Assembly: GCF_017795745.1 (NCBI RefSeq)
Contig: NZ_CP059067.1
Span: 558,001 to 622,000 of the forward strand
Origin: Rhizobacter sp. AJA081-3
Lineage (GTDB): Bacteria; Pseudomonadota; Gammaproteobacteria; Burkholderiales; Burkholderiaceae_C
Length of the DNA stretch: 64,000 bases
Direction of reading: 5' to 3'
Part shown: one piece after another, positions 27,168-34,902 of the stretch
Position numbering within the stretch: position 1 is the first letter of the stretch
Layout of the letters: each line of letters starts with the position of its first letter
Notes under the pieces: model-generated
Told to the model about the DNA's origin: nothing
The model's database searches: none
Seen by the model: only the letters and a program-made list of their open reading frames with translations
Made by a program: the position numbers and the translations under genes

Positions 27168-28403
27168 ATGAGAATCTCTCTGAAGCCGTTCTGGCGACGC
27201 GAGGCGGGTTCCGCGGCAGATGGCGAGTCGGCGCTGGTTGGCGCGGGCGCCGTGCGATGGCTGCGCTCGGCGCGCCCTGCCGATGCACCGGTCGACGCCG
27301 CGGCGCAGTGGCCCGATACCGAACCCCATGCCGACACCGAGAACGCCCAGGCGAACTACCAGTCCGCGCTGCAGGCGCTGGCACAGCGGCCGGGCGGGCC
27401 GGTCGCGCTGTCGATCCGGCTGCCGTTCTGTGCCGCCCGCTGCCTGTTCTGCGATCGCGACATCCTGGCCGCGCAGCCGATCGACGTGATCGGCAGCTAC
27501 GCCGAGGCGCTGGCCGACGAGGCGGCCCTGCTGGCGCAGCACATCGGCCGCGATCGCGACGTGCTGCAACTGCACCTGGGCGGCGGCACCGCCAACGAAC
27601 TGAGCGATTCGCAGCTGGCCGCCCTGGTGGAGGCCTTGCAGTCGGCCTGGCGGCTGCCGTCGGATGCGGAGATGTCGGTCGAGTGCGACCCGCGCCGCGT
27701 GACCCGGCAGCACCTCGAGATGCTGCGCGGCCTCGGCTTCCGCCACGTCAGCTTCGGCGTGGCCGACTTCGACATCACGGTGCAGCAGGCCATCGGCCGG
27801 CGCAACTCGCAGGCGCTCATCGACGACGTGTGCATGACGGCGCGCGAGGCTGGCTTCGAGCGCATCCAGCTCGAGCTGATCGTCGGGCTGCCGCACCAGA
27901 GCGCATCGAGCTGGCGATCCACGCTCGACCGCCTGATCGCCATGGCGCCCGACCGCGTCGCACTGTCGTGCTATCAGCACCGGCCCGATCAGGCGCCTGC
28001 ACAGCATGCGATCGACAGCGCCGCGCTGCCCGACAGCGCCTTGTGCAGCGAACTGCGTTCGATGACTTCGTCGGCCATGTTGTCGGCCGGCTATGCCCCG
28101 ATCGGCGCCAGCCAGTTCGTGCTCGACGACGACGAACTCGCCCTGGCCCGGCCGGAAGGCCGGCTGCGCCGCAACCTGATCGGCTACACGGCCACGCCAG
28201 CAACGCCGCTGCTCGGCCTGGGCGCCGGTGCCGTCGGCGAGGTCGACGGCAGCATGTTCTGGAACCACCCGGCGCTGCCGGATTGGCATGCCGCCTTGCG
28301 TGAGAAGCAGTTGCCCGTGGCGCGCGCGGCTGGCGTGCGCCGAGGTCTCCCGCCTGATCGGCGAAGCGGCCGCGGGCAAGCCGCGCTGGCTGTCCTGAGC
28401 TGA
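27168..28403 (+). CDS. HemN-like radical SAM protein (oxygen-independent coproporphyrinogen oxidase family)
   Basis: 411 residues behind a strong GGAGGAG site. Radical SAM cluster Cys88, Cys92 and Cys95 (LPFCAARCLFCDRD). The fourth Cys that follows in true HemN (CxxxCxxCxC) is Arg97 here. Further HemN-like segments: LHLGGGTANELSD, VECDPRRVTRQHLEML, FGVADFDITVQQAIGR and the ELIVGLPHQ segment. The last about 24 codons look frameshifted at a GC-dinucleotide run near 28319-28328 (see findings). It may act in anaerobic haem synthesis, but the missing Cys makes another role possible. FNR-type site upstream. Confidence 0.78.
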   Translation: MRISLKPFWRREAGSAADGESALVGAGAVRWLRSARPADAPVDAAAQWPDTEPHADTENAQANYQSALQALAQRPGGPVALSIRLPFCAARCLFCDRDILAAQPIDVIGSYAEALADEAALLAQHIGRDRDVLQLHLGGGTANELSDSQLAALVEALQSAWRLPSDAEMSVECDPRRVTRQHLEMLRGLGFRHVSFGVADFDITVQQAIGRRNSQALIDDVCMTAREAGFERIQLELIVGLPHQSASSWRSTLDRLIAMAPDRVALSCYQHRPDQAPAQHAIDSAALPDSALCSELRSMTSSAMLSAGYAPIGASQFVLDDDELALARPEGRLRRNLIGYTATPATPLLGLGAGAVGEVDGSMFWNHPALPDWHAALREKQLPVARAAGVRRGLPPDRRSGRGQAALAVLS

Positions 28404-28416
28404 AGCGCGCCGCCGG

Positions 28417-28743
28417 CTACGAAGGCGTCTTGAGCACCCAGGTGAGGACGGCCTTCAGGTCGGCGTCGTTCAGCCGGGCCGCCGGAGTGGGCGGCATCGG
28501 CACCTCGCCCCACACGCCCTTGCCGCCCTTGCGGATGCGTTCGGAGAGCATCGCCACGGCCTGGGGCTGACCCTTGTACTTGATCGCGATGTCGCGGTAG
28601 GCGGGGCCGATGACCTTCCTGGTCGCGGCATGGCAGGCGGCGCAGCCGGCCTGGATGGCGATCTTCTCGGAGGCCTGCGTGGCGCTGCTCGCGACCAGGG
28701 CGAGCAGGGTGGCCGCCAGGGCCGCAGAGTACGGGTACTTCAT
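28417..28743 (-). CDS. Class I c-type cytochrome (c551/c552-like)
   Basis: 108 residues; ATG 28743 with GGGAG six bases upstream. Signal peptide ending near TQASEK. Haem site CAACH is close to the mature N-terminus. The probable axial Met is in VPMPPTPAARL, which with the GPAYRDIAIKY stretch is typical of cytochrome c551/c552. It should be a periplasmic electron carrier. It is convergent with the hemN-like gene, 13 bases away. Confidence 0.9.
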   Translation of the reverse strand: MKYPYSAALAATLLALVASSATQASEKIAIQAGCAACHAATRKVIGPAYRDIAIKYKGQPQAVAMLSERIRKGGKGVWGEVPMPPTPAARLNDADLKAVLTWVLKTPS

Positions 28744-28827
28744 CGACAACTCCCGAGGTCTGACCCGGAAAAGTCTAGGCCGCGGGCGCCTGGCCTCTCT
28801 TGCGCGCGCGCAAGCAGCCGGCCAGGC

Positions 28828-29895
28828 TCAGCGCCCGAGCAGCCCCTTGATGACGCCGCCCACGCCTTCGACCACGCCGCCCAGGCTCACGCCCAGCGTC
28901 TCGGCCAGCCCGCCGGCCAGCTTGGTGGCGAGGTTGTCGTTGATCGAGAAGGCCGGGTCGTCGATGCGCCCGTCGAGCGTGAAGCCCACCTCGATGCGTC
29001 CGTCGCGCTTCATTGCCGCCAGCACGGCCTGGCGCGGCACGCCGCCGAAGGTGCCGAGCAGGCCGTCGCCGCTGGCCAGTTCCAGCCCGCTGAGCGTGAC
29101 GCGGCCGGGCGCGTGCAGCCGTTTCGCCTTCACGGTGGCATCGAGCGAGAGGTCGAGCGAACCCCGCTTCACGCCGCCTTCGTTCACCTTCAGCAGGTAG
29201 GGCTGCAGCGCGACCAGGTCGACACCCTGCACGGAGGCCTTCAGCTTCGCGTCGAGCGAGGCGACGGTGAATTCGCCGCGGATGCTGATGCGGCCGTTGC
29301 GCTGCGGGCCCTTCAGCGTGGCCTGCAGGTCGATGTCGGTGGCTTCGTCGAATGCCGGGAAGGCCAGCGGCCCGACCGAGGCGTCGAGCGATTCGAAGCG
29401 CATCTTGTGCGTGCCCTGGCGCACGCTGGCATCGTGGAAGTCGATTGCCACATCGCGAAGCACCACCTGCGCGATGCGAACGTGCGGTGCACTGCCGGTC
29501 TCGGCCCCGGGGGCTGCGGGCTTGTCCAGCAGCGCCGGCAACACGCGCAGCTTGCCGTGGCGGCTGCGCTGCATCGACAGGTAGCCGTCTTCCACCTCGA
29601 TGCGGCCCACGTGCCAGCCGCGCGACCACAGGTTGGCCAGGCCCGGCCGCAGGCTCACGCGGCGGGCCACCAGCTCGTCGGTCGAAGGCCAGGCACCGGG
29701 CGCGGCGCGGATGCGCAGGTCGCTGATCTCCAGGCCTGTCAGGCCCAGGCGCACGGCACCGATGCTGGCCCGCGGGCCGAGTGCCTCGCGCAGGCTGGCT
29801 TCGATCTGTCCCGAGGCCTTGCGCAGGCCGAGCACCGCGCCGAATGCGACGAGGGCCAGCAATCCGGCGAGGAGGATGAGGCGGTTGCGGTTCAC
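28828..29895 (-). CDS. DUF748/AsmA-like envelope protein
   Basis: 355 residues from GTG 29895, chosen because it starts an N-terminal transmembrane anchor (LILLAGLLALVAFGAVLGL). The rest is a beta-rich periplasmic region of the AsmA/DUF748 kind (IRIAQVVLRDVAIDFHD, GRISIRGEFTVASLDAKLK, DLVALQPYLLKVNEG). The C-terminus is glycine-rich (GVVEGVGGVIKGLLGR). The family is linked to outer-membrane lipid homeostasis; the exact role is unknown. Longer in-frame starts have no family similarity. Confidence 0.75.
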   Translation of the reverse strand: MNRNRLILLAGLLALVAFGAVLGLRKASGQIEASLREALGPRASIGAVRLGLTGLEISDLRIRAAPGAWPSTDELVARRVSLRPGLANLWSRGWHVGRIEVEDGYLSMQRSRHGKLRVLPALLDKPAAPGAETGSAPHVRIAQVVLRDVAIDFHDASVRQGTHKMRFESLDASVGPLAFPAFDEATDIDLQATLKGPQRNGRISIRGEFTVASLDAKLKASVQGVDLVALQPYLLKVNEGGVKRGSLDLSLDATVKAKRLHAPGRVTLSGLELASGDGLLGTFGGVPRQAVLAAMKRDGRIEVGFTLDGRIDDPAFSINDNLATKLAGGLAETLGVSLGGVVEGVGGVIKGLLGR

Positions 29896-29989
29896 CCGGT
29901 CGATTGTCGCGGCTGCCCTCCGGTCGACGCTCGCGTGGGGTGTCTCCGCCGTGACGGCATTCACGCCGGGCTCATCGACAATCCGCGGC

Positions 29990-30868
29990 ATGCCGCTGTC
30001 CGCCCTCGCGCTCGTGCTGGCCGCGGCGCTGCTGCATGCGCTGTGGAACATCGTCGCCAAACACTCCGGCGGCGACCAGCGCTTCGCCTTCATCGCCGCC
30101 GTGCAGCTCAGCGTGATCTGGGCGCCGCTGGGCCTGTGGATGGGCTGGGGCGTGGTGACGCTGTGGGGCTGGCGCGAATGGGCGGCGGTGCTGGCCAGCG
30201 CCATCGTGCACCTGCTGTACTTCACCACGCTGCTGCGCGGCTACCGGTTGGCGGATCTCACCGTGGTCTACCCCGTCGCGCGCGGCACCGGCCCGCTGCT
30301 CAGCGCCACCGGCGCGGTGTTGCTGCTCGGTGAGCGCCTGTCGCCGCTCGGCATGGTGGGCGTGGCCGGCGTGGTGGCGGGCGTGTTCCTGATCGCCGGC
30401 GGCCCCGCGCTGTGGAGCCAGGTGCACGACCCGGCGCAGCGCGAGCGCGTGCGGAGGGGCATCCGCTACGGCGCGCTGACCGGCGCGCTGATTGCCGGCT
30501 ACACGCTGATCGATGGTTACGCGGTGATGGTGCTGATGGTGTCGCCCATCCTCGTCGACTGGTTCGGCAACCTGCTGCGCATTCCCTTCCTGTTGCCTGG
30601 CGCGCTGCGCGACCGCGCTGGGCTTCGCGAGGCCTGGCGCACGCAGTGGAAACATGCGCTGGTGGTGGCGGTGTTCGGACCCATCGGCTACGTGCTGGTG
30701 CTCTACGCGATGCGCCTGGCGCCGCTGTCGCACGTGGCGCCGGCGCGCGAGGTGTCGATGCTGTTCGCAGCGCTGATCGGCGGGCGCTTGCTCGGCGAGC
30801 GCGACCGCGGCCTGCGCGTGGCCGGCGCGCTGTGCATCGTCGCCGGGGTGGTGTCGCTGGCGGCGTGA
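29990..30868 (+). CDS. EamA/DMT family transporter
   Basis: 292 residues with about ten transmembrane helices arranged as two EamA repeats (ALLHALWNIVAKHSGG in the first; YGALTGALIAGYTLIDGYAV in the second). Each repeat ends in the usual PLLSATGAVLLLGERL and SMLFAALIGGRLLGER motifs. Substrate not predictable. GACAAT lies seven bases before the ATG with no Shine-Dalgarno, again suggesting a leaderless message. Confidence 0.85.
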   Translation: MPLSALALVLAAALLHALWNIVAKHSGGDQRFAFIAAVQLSVIWAPLGLWMGWGVVTLWGWREWAAVLASAIVHLLYFTTLLRGYRLADLTVVYPVARGTGPLLSATGAVLLLGERLSPLGMVGVAGVVAGVFLIAGGPALWSQVHDPAQRERVRRGIRYGALTGALIAGYTLIDGYAVMVLMVSPILVDWFGNLLRIPFLLPGALRDRAGLREAWRTQWKHALVVAVFGPIGYVLVLYAMRLAPLSHVAPAREVSMLFAALIGGRLLGERDRGLRVAGALCIVAGVVSLAA

Positions 30869-30880
30869 TAGCGTGCCGCG

Positions 30881-31732
30881 ATGCAGTACCCCCTGATTGC
30901 CGGCATCGACTTCACCAGCCGCCCCACGCGGCGCAAAGCCATCACCGTGGCGCTGGGCGAACGCGCCGGCGCCGCGGTGAAACTCGTGCGGGTCGAGGAG
31001 CACGACAGTTTCGAGACCTTCGCCGCCTGGCTGCGCACGCCGGGGCCCTGGCTCGGCGCATTCGACTTTCCCTTCGGCCTGCCGCGCGAACTGGTGATCA
31101 CGCTGGGCTGGCCGACCGACTGGCTGCCGCTGATGCGCCACTACGCGGCGCTGTCGCGCGAGCAGATCCGTGCCACCTTCGCCGCCTTCTGCGATGCGCG
31201 GCCGGTGGGCGGCAAGTTCGCGCACCGCGCCTGCGACATCCCCGCCGGCTCGTCGCCGTCGATGAAGTGGGTGAACCCGCCGGTGGCCTACATGCTGCAC
31301 GCTGGCGCACCGCTGCTGATCGACTCTGGCGTCGATCTGCCCGGCCTGCACGCGGGCGATGCGAGCCGCGTGGCGCTGGAGGCCTACCCCGGCCTGCTGG
31401 CCCGCGAGCTGATCGGCCAGCGCTCCTACAAGAGCGACGAGAAGGCCAAGCAGACGCCCGAGCGGCTGATCGCCCGCAAGGACCTGCTCGAAGCGCTGGA
31501 GCAAGGCCGCACGCGTCTCGGCTTGAGGCTGCGCCTCACGCACGCGCAGCGCGACGCGCTGGTGGCCGATGCCTCGGGCGACAGGCTCGACGCGGTGCTG
31601 TGCCTCGTGCAGGCGGGCTGGGCCGCCGGCGAGCCGGACTATGGCCTGCCGGCGACGATCGACCCGCTCGAAGGCTGGATCGTCAGCGCAGCCAGCCCGC
31701 CGCCCAGCCCAGCGCCAGTTCGAGGTTCCTGA
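30881..31732 (+). CDS. DUF429 domain protein (predicted RNase H-like nuclease)
   Basis: 283 residues. The N-terminus AGIDFTSRPTRRK carries the Asp of the RNase H-like fold. Later GAFDFPFGLPREL, ALEAYPGLLAREL and the terminal DRLDAVLCLVQAG match DUF429. Function not established. It follows the EamA gene by 12 bases. Its 3' end overlaps the convergent hydrogenase protease gene by 50 bases (31683-31732), an unusually long overlap. Confidence 0.8.
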   Translation: MQYPLIAGIDFTSRPTRRKAITVALGERAGAAVKLVRVEEHDSFETFAAWLRTPGPWLGAFDFPFGLPRELVITLGWPTDWLPLMRHYAALSREQIRATFAAFCDARPVGGKFAHRACDIPAGSSPSMKWVNPPVAYMLHAGAPLLIDSGVDLPGLHAGDASRVALEAYPGLLARELIGQRSYKSDEKAKQTPERLIARKDLLEALEQGRTRLGLRLRLTHAQRDALVADASGDRLDAVLCLVQAGWAAGEPDYGLPATIDPLEGWIVSAASPPPSPAPVRGS

Positions 31733-32132
31733 GCGCCGCCTCTCCCGGCGGCTCGCCGAGCTCGAAGCGCTCGCCGCGGATGGCCAGCAGCGTGCAGGGC
31801 GGTGGGTCGCTCGCATGGAGCTCCACATAGACCTGCAGCAGTGCCGCCGGCGACATGGCGTGCGTGGTGAAGCTGCGGTCGCGCAGTGCTTGCACGGGCG
31901 CGGCCTCGAAGGGCGCGGCGCAGTTCAGGCTCGCGTCGACGAAGAGCACGCGCTCGCGGCCGACCAGGTCGAGTGCATGTTCGACCTGCAGCTGGTAGTC
32001 GTCGAGGAAGTCGATGCGTGCGAGCTCGGCCGGCGCCAGCCGCTCGCGCAGCCGTTCGATGAACAGCGGCCCGAGCGCGTCGTCGCCGCGGCTGGCATTG
32101 CCCCAGCCGAAGACGAGCAAGGGAGCCGTCAC
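31683..32132 (-). CDS. hoxW: HoxW: hydrogenase maturation endopeptidase
   Basis: 149 residues, GTG 32132 overlapping the hoxH stop. The HycI/HoxW family signature is LVFGWGNASRGDDALG, with DDYQLQVEHALDL and VLFVDAS following; Asp in the first and the Asp/His positions bind nickel during processing. It clips the C-terminal peptide of the large subunit after nickel insertion. Placement directly after hoxH matches the NAD-reducing hydrogenase operons of other betaproteobacteria. Overlaps the DUF429 gene tail to tail. Confidence 0.9.
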   Translation of the reverse strand: MTAPLLVFGWGNASRGDDALGPLFIERLRERLAPAELARIDFLDDYQLQVEHALDLVGRERVLFVDASLNCAAPFEAAPVQALRDRSFTTHAMSPAALLQVYVELHASDPPPCTLLAIRGERFELGEPPGEAALRNLELALGWAAGWLR

Positions 32133-33643
32133 GCCGGCAGGCCAACGGGCGCGGCCAGATCGCGCTGCAGCGAACCGTCGTGCGACTTGAGCACGTGGTC
32201 GAGCACTGTGCCGTCGGCGTCGAGCAAGGACACATCCAGCGGCATCTGGCCCAGCGCGTGCGTGGCGCACGACAGGCACGGATCGTAGGCGCGGATCGCC
32301 ACCTCGATGCGGTTGAGCAGGCCCTCGGTGAGCTCCTGCCCGTCGAGGTACTCGCGCGCCACCGAGCGCACGGCCTCGTTCATCGCCTGGTTGTTGTGCG
32401 TGGTCGAGACGATCAGGTTGCACATCGTGACCAGGTCGTCGTCGCCGACGCGGTAGTGGTGGATCAGCGTGCCGCGCGGCGCCTCGATGATGCCCACGCC
32501 TTCGCCCACTCTCTGCCCCGTCGACATCAACTCGCCGGCAAGGATGTCGGGGTCGGCGAGCAACTGCTCGATCACCTCGGCGGCGTGCAGTGCCTCGATC
32601 ATGCGCGCCCAGTGGTAGGCCAGCGTGGCGTGCACCGGCACGCCGTGGCCCCGGGCGATGAAGGCCTGCCGCTGCGCTTCGGCCAGGGGCGTGGGGATGA
32701 AGTCGCAGTTCTGCACCCGCGCCAGCGGGCCGACGCGGTACCAGCCGGCTTCGCGGCCGAGCGACTTCAGGTGCGGGAACTTCATGTAGGTCCAGGGCCG
32801 CACCTCTTCGGCGATCAGATCGAGGTAGCGCTGGTCGCTCGCGCCGTCGAGCAGGATGTTTCCCGCCGCATCGCGCGCGCGCAGCCCGCCGTCGTAGAGG
32901 TCCATCGCGCCGTCGGCGCGCACCAGCGACAGCATGTTGGAGCGGAAGCTGCCGAAGCCGTCGTACAGGACGGCGTTGCTCTCGTGCAGTTGCCGCGCGA
33001 TCGTCACGGCGTCCTGCGCCCAGGCGAGGGTCTGGCCGATGTCGCGCTGCAGCCCGTCGCGGTCGGCGCGGCTGACATGCTTGTTCATGCCGCCGGGCAC
33101 CGAGCCCGTGCCGTGCACGCGCTTGCCGGCCGTGACGCGGATCACCTCCTGGCCGAACTTGCGCAGCATCACGCCCTTCTTCGCGATGTCCGGGTGCTTC
33201 TCGATCACGCCGACGATGTTGCGCTTCTGGACCTCCGAGTCGAAGCCGAACAGCAGGTCGGGCGAAGAGAGGTGGAAGAAGTGCAGCGCATGCGACTGCA
33301 GGATCTGGCCGTAGTGCATGAGGCGCCGGATCTTCTCGGCGCTCGGCGTCACCGGGTGCGCGCCGAGCACGCGGTCCATCGCCTTGCTCGCCGCCAGGTG
33401 GTGCGACACCGGGCAGATGCCGCACAGCCGCTGCACCATCACCGGCACCTCCCAGTAGGGCCGGCCCTCGATGAACTTCTCGAAGCCGCGGAACTCGACG
33501 ATGTGCAGCCGCACCTGCTGCACGCGGTTCGCCTCGTCGAGCAGGATCGTCACCTTGCCGTGACCCTCCACGCGCGACACCGGGTCGATGGCGACGCGGC
33601 GCAGTCCTTCAGGCGTGGCAGCGGTTTCGAGGTCGAAGGCCAT
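32129..33643 (-). CDS. hoxH: HoxH: NAD-reducing [NiFe] hydrogenase large subunit
   Basis: 504 residues. Nickel ligands lie in the two conserved pairs: RLCGICPVSHH near the N-terminus (after DPVSRVEGHGK) and DPCLSCATHALG near the C-terminus. About 37 residues follow the second pair, the extension removed by HoxW, somewhat longer than usual. The protein binds the NiFe(CN)2CO site and splits or forms H2. It belongs to group 3d, cytoplasmic bidirectional enzymes. hyp assembly genes are not in the window. Confidence 0.96.
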   Translation of the reverse strand: MAFDLETAATPEGLRRVAIDPVSRVEGHGKVTILLDEANRVQQVRLHIVEFRGFEKFIEGRPYWEVPVMVQRLCGICPVSHHLAASKAMDRVLGAHPVTPSAEKIRRLMHYGQILQSHALHFFHLSSPDLLFGFDSEVQKRNIVGVIEKHPDIAKKGVMLRKFGQEVIRVTAGKRVHGTGSVPGGMNKHVSRADRDGLQRDIGQTLAWAQDAVTIARQLHESNAVLYDGFGSFRSNMLSLVRADGAMDLYDGGLRARDAAGNILLDGASDQRYLDLIAEEVRPWTYMKFPHLKSLGREAGWYRVGPLARVQNCDFIPTPLAEAQRQAFIARGHGVPVHATLAYHWARMIEALHAAEVIEQLLADPDILAGELMSTGQRVGEGVGIIEAPRGTLIHHYRVGDDDLVTMCNLIVSTTHNNQAMNEAVRSVAREYLDGQELTEGLLNRIEVAIRAYDPCLSCATHALGQMPLDVSLLDADGTVLDHVLKSHDGSLQRDLAAPVGLPA

Positions 33644-33646
33644 GGT

Positions 33647-34198
33647 TCAGTCGTAGTGGATCAGGCCATGCCCGAGGTGCGGCGTGCGGCCGGCCATCAG
33701 GTCGGTGAGGAAGCTCCAGAACGCGTCCGCCGAGGGCGGGCAGCCGGGCAGGAAGTAGTCGACGTGCACCACCTCGTGGATCGGGTGCACGTGGTTGAGC
33801 AGCAGCGGCAGCTCCGGGTCGTTGGGCACGCCCTGCGGGTACACGTCGGTGAGCAGCCGGCCGAGATCGAGATGGTTGCGCTGCGCCGGCAGGCCGCCGT
33901 TGATCGCGCAGGCGCCCACCGCCACCAGCGTCTTGCAGTGCGCGCGGAACTCGCGCAGCACCTGCACGTTCTCGGCATTGCACAGCCCGCCCTCGATGAG
34001 GCCGAGGTCGCAGTGGCCCACGGTCTTGATGTCGGTGAGCGGCGAGCGGTCGAACTCGATGTGCTCGATCAGCTCGAGCAGCCGCTCGTCGATGTCGAGA
34101 AACGACATGTGGCAGCCGAAGCAGCCGGCCAGCGACACCGTGGCCACCTTCAGCTTGCGCGGGCCATGGGCCGGGTAGGGCGTGAGCGTCGTGGTCAC
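33647..34198 (-). CDS. hoxY: HoxY: NAD-reducing hydrogenase small subunit
   Basis: 183 residues from GTG 34198, overlapping the hoxU stop (GTGA). The proximal 4Fe-4S ligands are visible as SLAGCFGCHMSF, GHCDLGLIEGGLCN, GACAINGGLP and FLPGCPPSADA. It lacks the signal peptide and the extra clusters of membrane-bound hydrogenases, as expected for the soluble group 3d type. It passes electrons between the HoxH site and the diaphorase HoxFU. Confidence 0.94.
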   Translation of the reverse strand: MTTTLTPYPAHGPRKLKVATVSLAGCFGCHMSFLDIDERLLELIEHIEFDRSPLTDIKTVGHCDLGLIEGGLCNAENVQVLREFRAHCKTLVAVGACAINGGLPAQRNHLDLGRLLTDVYPQGVPNDPELPLLLNHVHPIHEVVHVDYFLPGCPPSADAFWSFLTDLMAGRTPHLGHGLIHYD

Positions 34199-34902
34199 GA
34201 GGCCTCCTGGCGGCCGGGCTCGGCCACGCTGTCCTGGTCGTAGCGGCGCTCGCCGATCGGGATCACGAAGCCGCGCCGCTTGGGCAGGATCACGCCGACC
34301 GGGCAGATGCCCGCGGCGCGGTCGGTCAGGGCCATGTCGGTGTCGCCGAGCTGGCCGCTGTCGCTGTTGACCACCAGGTGCGTGCCGATGCCGTGGCCGG
34401 CGATGGCGAACACGTTCTTGCCGTCGATCTCGTGGCTGGCGCGCACGCACAGCTCGCACAGGATGCAGCGATTGAAGTCGAGCAGGATGTCGGGGTGGCT
34501 CGCGTCCACCGGCCGGTCGGGATAGAACTCCTCGAAGTGCGGCCCTTCCATGCCCATCTGGTAGGCGGTGGCCTGCAGCAGGCAGTTGCCGCTCTTCTCG
34601 CACGAGGGGCAGAAGTGGTTGCCTTCGATGAACAGCATCTGCAGCAGCGTCTTGCGCTGCGCGTCGAGCTCCTCGGTGTGGTTCTCCACCGCCAGGCCCT
34701 CGCTGGCCTGCACGGCGCATGCCGCGGCCATGCGGCCGTTCACACGGACGGTGCAGATGCGGCAGGAGCCGTGGGCGCGGAAGTCCGGGTGCCAGCACAG
34801 GTGCGGGATGTAGTGGCCCGCGCGGCGCGCTGCCTGCAGCAACGTGTCGCCGGGCACGAAGGGCACGTCCTCGCCGTCGAGCGTGAAGCAGGGCTCGCTC
34901 AT
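34195..34902 (-). CDS. hoxU: HoxU: hydrogenase diaphorase ferredoxin-like subunit
   Basis: 235 residues. Order of iron-sulfur motifs: 2Fe-2S (HLCWHPDFRAHGSCRICTV ... ACAVQ), the NuoG-type His-Cys motif (GNHFCPSCEKSGNC), and a 4Fe-4S set (NRCILCELCVR ... GICPVG). It is homologous to the N-terminal part of complex I NuoG. It overlaps hoxF upstream by 4 bases and hoxY downstream by 4, so the four genes are translated as a unit. Confidence 0.94.
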   Translation of the reverse strand: MSEPCFTLDGEDVPFVPGDTLLQAARRAGHYIPHLCWHPDFRAHGSCRICTVRVNGRMAAACAVQASEGLAVENHTEELDAQRKTLLQMLFIEGNHFCPSCEKSGNCLLQATAYQMGMEGPHFEEFYPDRPVDASHPDILLDFNRCILCELCVRASHEIDGKNVFAIAGHGIGTHLVVNSDSGQLGDTDMALTDRAAGICPVGVILPKRRGFVIPIGERRYDQDSVAEPGRQEAS

